A stretch of DNA of 29,875 nucleotides from a virus. Under the pieces are notes generated by a model. It did not search any database, was not told the DNA's origin, and saw only the letters and a program-made list of their open reading frames with translations. A program made the position numbers and the translations under genes. Within the stretch, counting starts at the first letter, position 1, and the number at the start of each line of letters is the position of its first letter. Of the stretch, positions 29,616 through 29,875 are shown one piece after another. The stretch is taken from IMG/VR virus record IMGVR_UViG_3300042894_003548, positions 1 through 29,875 of that record; one strand, 5' to 3'.

Positions 29616-29875
29616 TGCGCATCTCCAAACAACGGCCCTGCAACCCAGGCACCTGATTGATTCAGCATGCCATCTCTTAGTTCGTTGATCATTGCATCAG
29701 TGATGTGTCTACGGCGCATGCCACCTCCTGGCAACAGATGAACCTCCACAGGTTCATCACCTTCTGTTTGCATTACGGCATGCATTCTGTGTCGTCCGTC
29801 GTGATCCTTGACACGAGCTGGCGGCTTGAACATGCCCTCTTCCCAGACAGCAGGAATATTGATGGTTAAAAATGG
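29612..29875 (-). CDS. Phage protein with ParB/Srx-like motif, 5' end outside window
   Basis: An ATG lies at 29833, but the frame remains open from there to the window edge (14 more codons, PFLTINIPAVWEEG), so the gene probably starts beyond the window. The visible part, VKDHDGRHRMHAV, matches the (x-D/E-GRHR-x-x-A) loop of the ParB/sulfiredoxin-like superfamily, followed by PVEVHLLPGGGMRRRHI. Such modules occur at the C-terminus of virion-associated proteins in T4-like marine phages, as I recall. The end (GAWVAGPLFGDAQ) overlaps the next start by ATGA. Activity is unknown; members of this superfamily can bind or hydrolyse nucleotides. Confidence 0.72.
   Translation of the reverse strand, partial: PFLTINIPAVWEEGMFKPPARVKDHDGRHRMHAVMQTEGDEPVEVHLLPGGGMRRRHITDAMINELRDGMLNQSGAWVAGPLFGDAQ

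Overview
This window looks like part of the genome of a large T4-like (tailed, contractile-tail type) bacteriophage, probably from an aquatic habitat. The evidence is a T4 gp43-type family B DNA polymerase, a likely gp45-type sliding clamp, a DsbA-like late-transcription protein, T4-style late promoter boxes (NATAAATA) and several small proteins of the kind seen in marine T4-like phages. Genes are packed with ATGA or TAATG overlaps, and nearly all lie on the minus strand. Only two clear genes are on the plus strand. There is no rRNA, no convincing tRNA, no insertion sequence, no CRISPR array and no photosynthesis gene. The host cannot be read from this window. No gene-free stretch exceeds about 120 bases. 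Family and functional calls are from reading motifs by eye; no database search was possible.

Layout, left to right. (1) 1-1846: a minus-strand operon led by GTP cyclohydrolase I (folE), followed by four small phage proteins. It has a sigma70-like promoter and a hairpin at the predicted 5' end of the mRNA. (2) 1892-2971: a compact AMP-forming ligase alone on the plus strand. (3) 2968-9258: a minus-strand carbohydrate cassette: hexapeptide acyltransferase, minimal DegT-type aminotransferase, 2-oxoglutarate-type oxygenase, a small polysaccharide-cluster protein, radical SAM/SPASM enzyme, FT10-like glycosyltransferase, GalE-type epimerase and a second glycosyltransferase. (4) 9278-13844: a small protein, a QueD/PTPS-like protein, a methyltransferase, an unknown, a DpdA/TGT-like transglycosylase, a small structural-type protein and the sliding clamp, mostly translationally coupled. 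(5) 13889-19509: a methyltransferase-like protein, the DNA polymerase (TTG start), another glycosyltransferase-like gene, an acyltransferase and DsbA with a near-consensus promoter. (6) 19518-25152: sulfotransferase-like protein, a GC-rich possible structured RNA, an acidic virion-type protein, Dps, small proteins, a second radical SAM enzyme (plus strand), an SGNH hydrolase-like protein, a PIG-L deacetylase and a glycosyltransferase-like protein. (7) 25194-29875: a 1214-residue modular protein with repeated VAE-G/A sequences, a two-part protein and a partial protein at the right edge.

How the parts may work together. FolE, the QueD-like protein and the DpdA-like enzyme suggest that this phage modifies its DNA with 7-deazaguanine derivatives; QueE and QueC are not seen here. 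The DpdA-like protein carries near its C-terminus the same short peptide (FTALFSFD) that ends the DNA polymerase (FTSLFSFE). This resembles T4 clamp-binding tails, so base modification may be tethered to the clamp. The sugar genes could build a decorated sugar for virion, host surface or DNA; the sequence does not say which. The 1214-residue protein looks like a polyprotein cut by a T4 gp21-type prohead protease into several modules packaged in the capsid.
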